From Botryllus schlosseri (lineage: Eukaryota; Chordata; Ascidiacea; Stolidobranchia; Styelidae), in the NCBI GenBank assembly GCA_000444245.1, contig ATSW01009769.1:1-33135 (forward strand): DNA of 33,135 nucleotides, read 5' to 3'. The notes beneath the pieces were generated by a model, which was not told the origin of the DNA, did not search any database, and saw only the letters and a program-made list of their open reading frames with translations. Below are positions 30,812 through 33,135 of this stretch, one piece after another. Positions within the stretch are counted from its first letter, which is position 1, and each line of letters opens with the position of its first letter. Both the position numbers and the translations under genes were made by a program.

Positions 30812-31348
30812 CATTGCTTTTCAAATAAACATAATACAAAATTCAAGGGCAGTGTAACTTTAGTTGTTGCGACGCAATTGTAAAAACTTGTTTAACTTAC
30901 GACGCACCACTACTCCACTAGTCGTAGCTCTCACGAGCCGTAGTTAATTGATATTTTCGCACTATAATTATTACGTAACCAAAACCCTGGTTTGGAAGCT
31001 GGTGTAGTGACAGACATATAGCAGCCTGTCAGAGGCTGGGAAAATGACGTTAGATTCACTTTCTGCTTACTTTCGCTAAACAATCATCAATACTTCCGTA
31101 ATACCTGTTCGATTAGTGCTTGACACAAGGACAGTAGTAAATACTATCATTACAGACTGTCATTTGCAAGTTACAGTAACGCAAAGTTTACCCTTTCAGA
31201 GGTTATTAAAGTATAGACCGCAAAGAGTATAATTTTGGGTCGACACGGTGCCAGGACGATCTGTCTGTTCGGCGTAGCCAGTCGAACAAAAGGGGAGGGT
31301 GGTTGAAATAAAAGGGCGGGTTCGATTTTTACCGAATTTAGTATTATA
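30812..31348. other. stretch without a recognisable gene
   Basis: Unique sequence with no transposon ends. Part of a long minus-strand open frame (31635-31171) enters here, but it runs through the left half of the next transposon and is not protein-like. Confidence 0.3.
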
Positions 31349-31845
31349 CAGGGCCGTAACAGCACTTCGTCAGCCCCCCAAAACGTTGGTCTTGGGCCCC
31401 CATATGGTGATAAACCGAACTTCAGTGAGCCAGTGCTAAGCGCGCGCGAAAATTCTCGATAATTCATGATAAAATCGGTCAATAAGATCGGGAATTGCAT
31501 ATATATTGCTATCAATGTCTTGTCCTCTCTGCTCACGTAATGAGTTTTTTTGAGGTAATTTTTTCCTGCAGGATGGTATTTGTCTTGTGTGTTTGTCTGG
31601 CTGCGATAGTTCTGGCACACTTCTTGGAGTCGCATGTTTCACGGCCTAAAACGTTATGTCTTTGTGCTTTGTGCCGCGGTAATGGCCAACGCCGATATGC
31701 CCATTTCTATAAATCTTGCGTATTTTTTCTTGGGGGAAGAGCACCCAATAATCGAGATATTTGGCGACTTGAAATTGCGCATAGCGCGAAATATTTTTGA
31801 AAATATTACATACATTGGGTTTCGGGTGCGGCAGTTACGGCCCTG
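31349..31845 (+). mobile_element. non-autonomous hAT, 497 bp, deletion derivative of the CAGGGCCGTAAC family
   Basis: Left end CAGGGCCGTAACAGCACTTC, right end GGCAGTTACGGCCCTG, with exact 12-bp terminal inverted repeats. Flanking 8-mers GTATTATA (31341-31348) and GTAATATA (31846-31853) agree at 7 of 8. It keeps the left 190 bp and right 290 bp of the 17669 copy but only one left-hand unit and no G-run hairpin. The CGCGCGCGAAAATT and GCGCATAGCGCGAAATATTT blocks are kept. Confidence 0.9.
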
Positions 31846-31853
31846 GTAATATA

Positions 31854-32130
31854 TAGCATCAATTCATTAGGGTAAAGTACATGCGTAAATAACGATTATA
31901 CAACATCCTCGTGTTGACAATTAAACGCGTATGATAAGCTTGTCGACGAGTCCGAAAGAGCTGTTAATTAGCGACTTCCTGATCTGTCGTGAACAATTGA
32001 ATACCCGCGCTTATCAAGGCATCGAACAATAAAATACGCGCGCTGACCAATGCGTCTTACGTAGCCCCGGCCAAAGTATGGTAGGCCCAAGACGCGGTAG
32101 TTAGGATAGCGATATCTTTCGTATACTAGG
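31854..32130. other. short spacer without recognisable features
   Basis: Unique sequence between a transposon and a minisatellite; nothing coding or repetitive is supported. Confidence 0.3.
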
Positions 32131-32280
32131 CCTATTGCAGATGCAGATTGCAGGCCAGCGATGATATCGTGCGCACCAAGCCAATGCAGATGCGATTGTG
32201 TAGACTAGCGATGATATCGTGCACACACGGCCAATTGCAGATGCGATTATTCAAGCCAGTGGAACTAGGCTTGTCGGAGA
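32131..32280. repeat. minisatellite with 50-bp unit, three copies
   Basis: Units start at 32131, 32181 and 32231, each opening CCWATTGCAGATGC or CCAATGCAGATGCG. The first two share AGCGATGATATCGTGC; the third has diverged in its second half. GATATC palindromes mark units 1 and 2. Not related in sequence to the minisatellite at 30688, although the unit length is equal. Confidence 0.75.
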
Positions 32281-32630
32281 CGCGATAAATCAAGCTAGCA
32301 ACGATTGCCGAGCGCGCGGCAATCAATGACCTGATTTCGCAATTATTTCAGCGGGAGATCGTGTCACTCGTGTCACGTTACATTTGCAGTGCAATGCGAC
32401 ATGACGAATCTCGCTAATTGGTATCACGCCTTTCGTTATTTGGCTGCGCGCAACACTGATAATACGACTTATTGAATTGCAACCGAGTATTAGGGTCTGA
32501 AGGGCCATTTCAAAAGGGTGGGGTTTCACGTTTAAGTAGGGAGCTTCGCGTGTCTAATGGGAGAATAGCACATTTTGAACAACGTCGACAATATTTTTAA
32601 ACAGAAATGAATTTCAGTGCAGGGCGTTCT
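32281..32630. other. stretch without a recognisable gene
   Basis: Includes a CCGAGCGCGCGG palindrome-like run near 32309 but no coding sequence or transposon ends with target duplications. Confidence 0.3.
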
Positions 32631-32634
32631 TCTG

Positions 32635-32704
32635 AAAACAGATCCCGGGCCGCAAAAGATGACATCGCGGGCCTCATGCGACCCGCGGGCCGCGTGTTGG
32701 TGAC
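32635..32704. mobile_element. right-end fragment of a hAT
   Basis: GATCCCGGGCCGCAAAAGAT, then CGCGGGCCTCATGCGACCCG and CGGGCCGCGTGTTGGTGAC form the repeated GGCCCGC blocks and GTTGGTGACC approach typical of a hAT right end (expected finish CCCTG). It is cut at 32705, where another hAT begins. The left end was not found. Confidence 0.5.
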
Positions 32705-33057
32705 CAATGTTCCCTCTATTTTTTCAAGAGTCTGCGCAATCGCGCCAACTCACTGCGCAGAACAATGCGCAACCACCCTCCAATATTGTGATAAAACTAA
32801 CTACTGGGGGGGGAGCTTTGCCCCCAGACCCCTCTAAGGCTCTAGGCTACTTCCGGTACTGATCATGTACATTGGGTGCCCATTCAGCAGTAGTAGCGTC
32901 CCTAAACGCGCGAAGCGCGAAAAAATTTCTAAAATATCTTCCGTGAGGCGCAGGTGATTGTGAACTCTCATTTTCTTCACGGAGCGCAATAGTTACCTTT
33001 GCAGGGCGCACTTGTACCTCGGTTTCGGACTTCAGTGATAACACTAATTGGCCCTGG
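32705..33057 (+). mobile_element. hAT left end (CAATGTTCCCTCT family) with unusual internal block
   Basis: CAATGTTCCCTCTATTTTTT and GAGTCTGCGCAATCGCGCCA match the left side of 24651-24843. Then follows a block absent from that copy: a G-run/C-run hairpin (CTGGGGGGGGAGCTTTGCCC at about 32804) and CGCGCGAAGCGCGAAAAAAT at 32907, as found in the 17669 element. No right end was seen before another left end starts at 33058, so the copy is incomplete, rearranged, or split by insertion. Confidence 0.5.
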
Positions 33058-33135
33058 CAATGTTCCATCTTAATTTTCACGAATCTGCGCGCCTGCGTGG
33101 TCCATTGGACAACAGTGCGCAACAACTATAAAAAA
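33058..33135 (+). mobile_element. hAT left end (CAATGTTCC family), cut by the window edge
   Basis: CAATGTTCCATCTTAATTTT, then CACGAATCTGCGCGCCTGCG and TTGGACAACAGTGCGCAACA align with the left part of 24651-24843 (TTGCACAACAGTGTGTAACG). The rest lies outside the window. Confidence 0.6.

Noticed and set aside
30529-30839. Repetitive open frames on both strands
   Set aside because: They are produced by the 50-bp minisatellite, whose short GCGAATGA words stay open by composition.
31171-31635. 154-codon minus-strand open frame, one of the longest in the right half
   Set aside because: It runs from unique DNA through the left half of the 31349 hAT, has no protein-like composition and no splice or family support.
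1-33135. CRISPR arrays, rRNA genes and bacterial operon structure
   Set aside because: Looked for and not seen; tandem repeats here are minisatellites without regular spacers.

Overview
This looks like AT-rich (roughly 60-65% by eye) nuclear DNA from an animal, probably a marine invertebrate. No operons or bacterial-style genes are visible. There are intron-like splice signals, many hAT-type DNA transposons with 8-bp target duplications, one dead LINE and several minisatellites. An ascidian or similar animal would fit, but nothing here proves the taxon. Scattered single N bases (6791, 9677-9872, 28596-28853) are assembly ambiguities inside or near repeats.

The left end (1 to about 2100) holds the only convincing host coding sequence: two minus-strand exons (2072-1316 and 687-531) whose splice phases match and which together encode an acidic, serine-rich, probably disordered protein that I do not recognise. 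The intron between them contains a tandem repeat of about 42 bp that alternates two unit types. From 2100 to 4600 there is little beyond one short plus-strand exon candidate.

From 4634 to 11683 lies a nest of hAT elements. An old element with CAGGGCCGTAAC-type ends was split by three later insertions (5104-5855, 6058-9381, 9505-11602). The middle insertion was itself hit by two inverted copies of one 985-bp element (6484-7468 and 7799-8783) and a small element (8794-9100). Target duplications can be read for nearly every member, so order of events is visible in the DNA. More hATs follow: 11800 (left-end fragment), 12328-13178 with an insertion inside it, 17669-18940 with an internal tandem duplication, 23999-25184 with a 193-bp element inside it, 31349-31845, and copies cut by the right edge of the window (32705 onward). 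All look non-autonomous; I found no transposase gene.

From about 29000 to 30035 the minus strand carries the 3' third of a decayed LINE: the end of the reverse transcriptase, a C-terminal domain and a polyadenylation signal. Between the transposons are long stretches with no recognisable gene. Four short exon candidates stand out weakly there (13348, 15338, 20577 minus strand with CCAAT boxes upstream, 21524 minus strand), along with minisatellites at 30688 and 32131, both with 50-bp units.

The most unusual points are the depth and readability of the hAT nest, the inverted 985-bp pair, a GC-rich palindrome plus A-tract module shared by hAT families with different ends, and several insertions placed exactly at the termini of other hATs.
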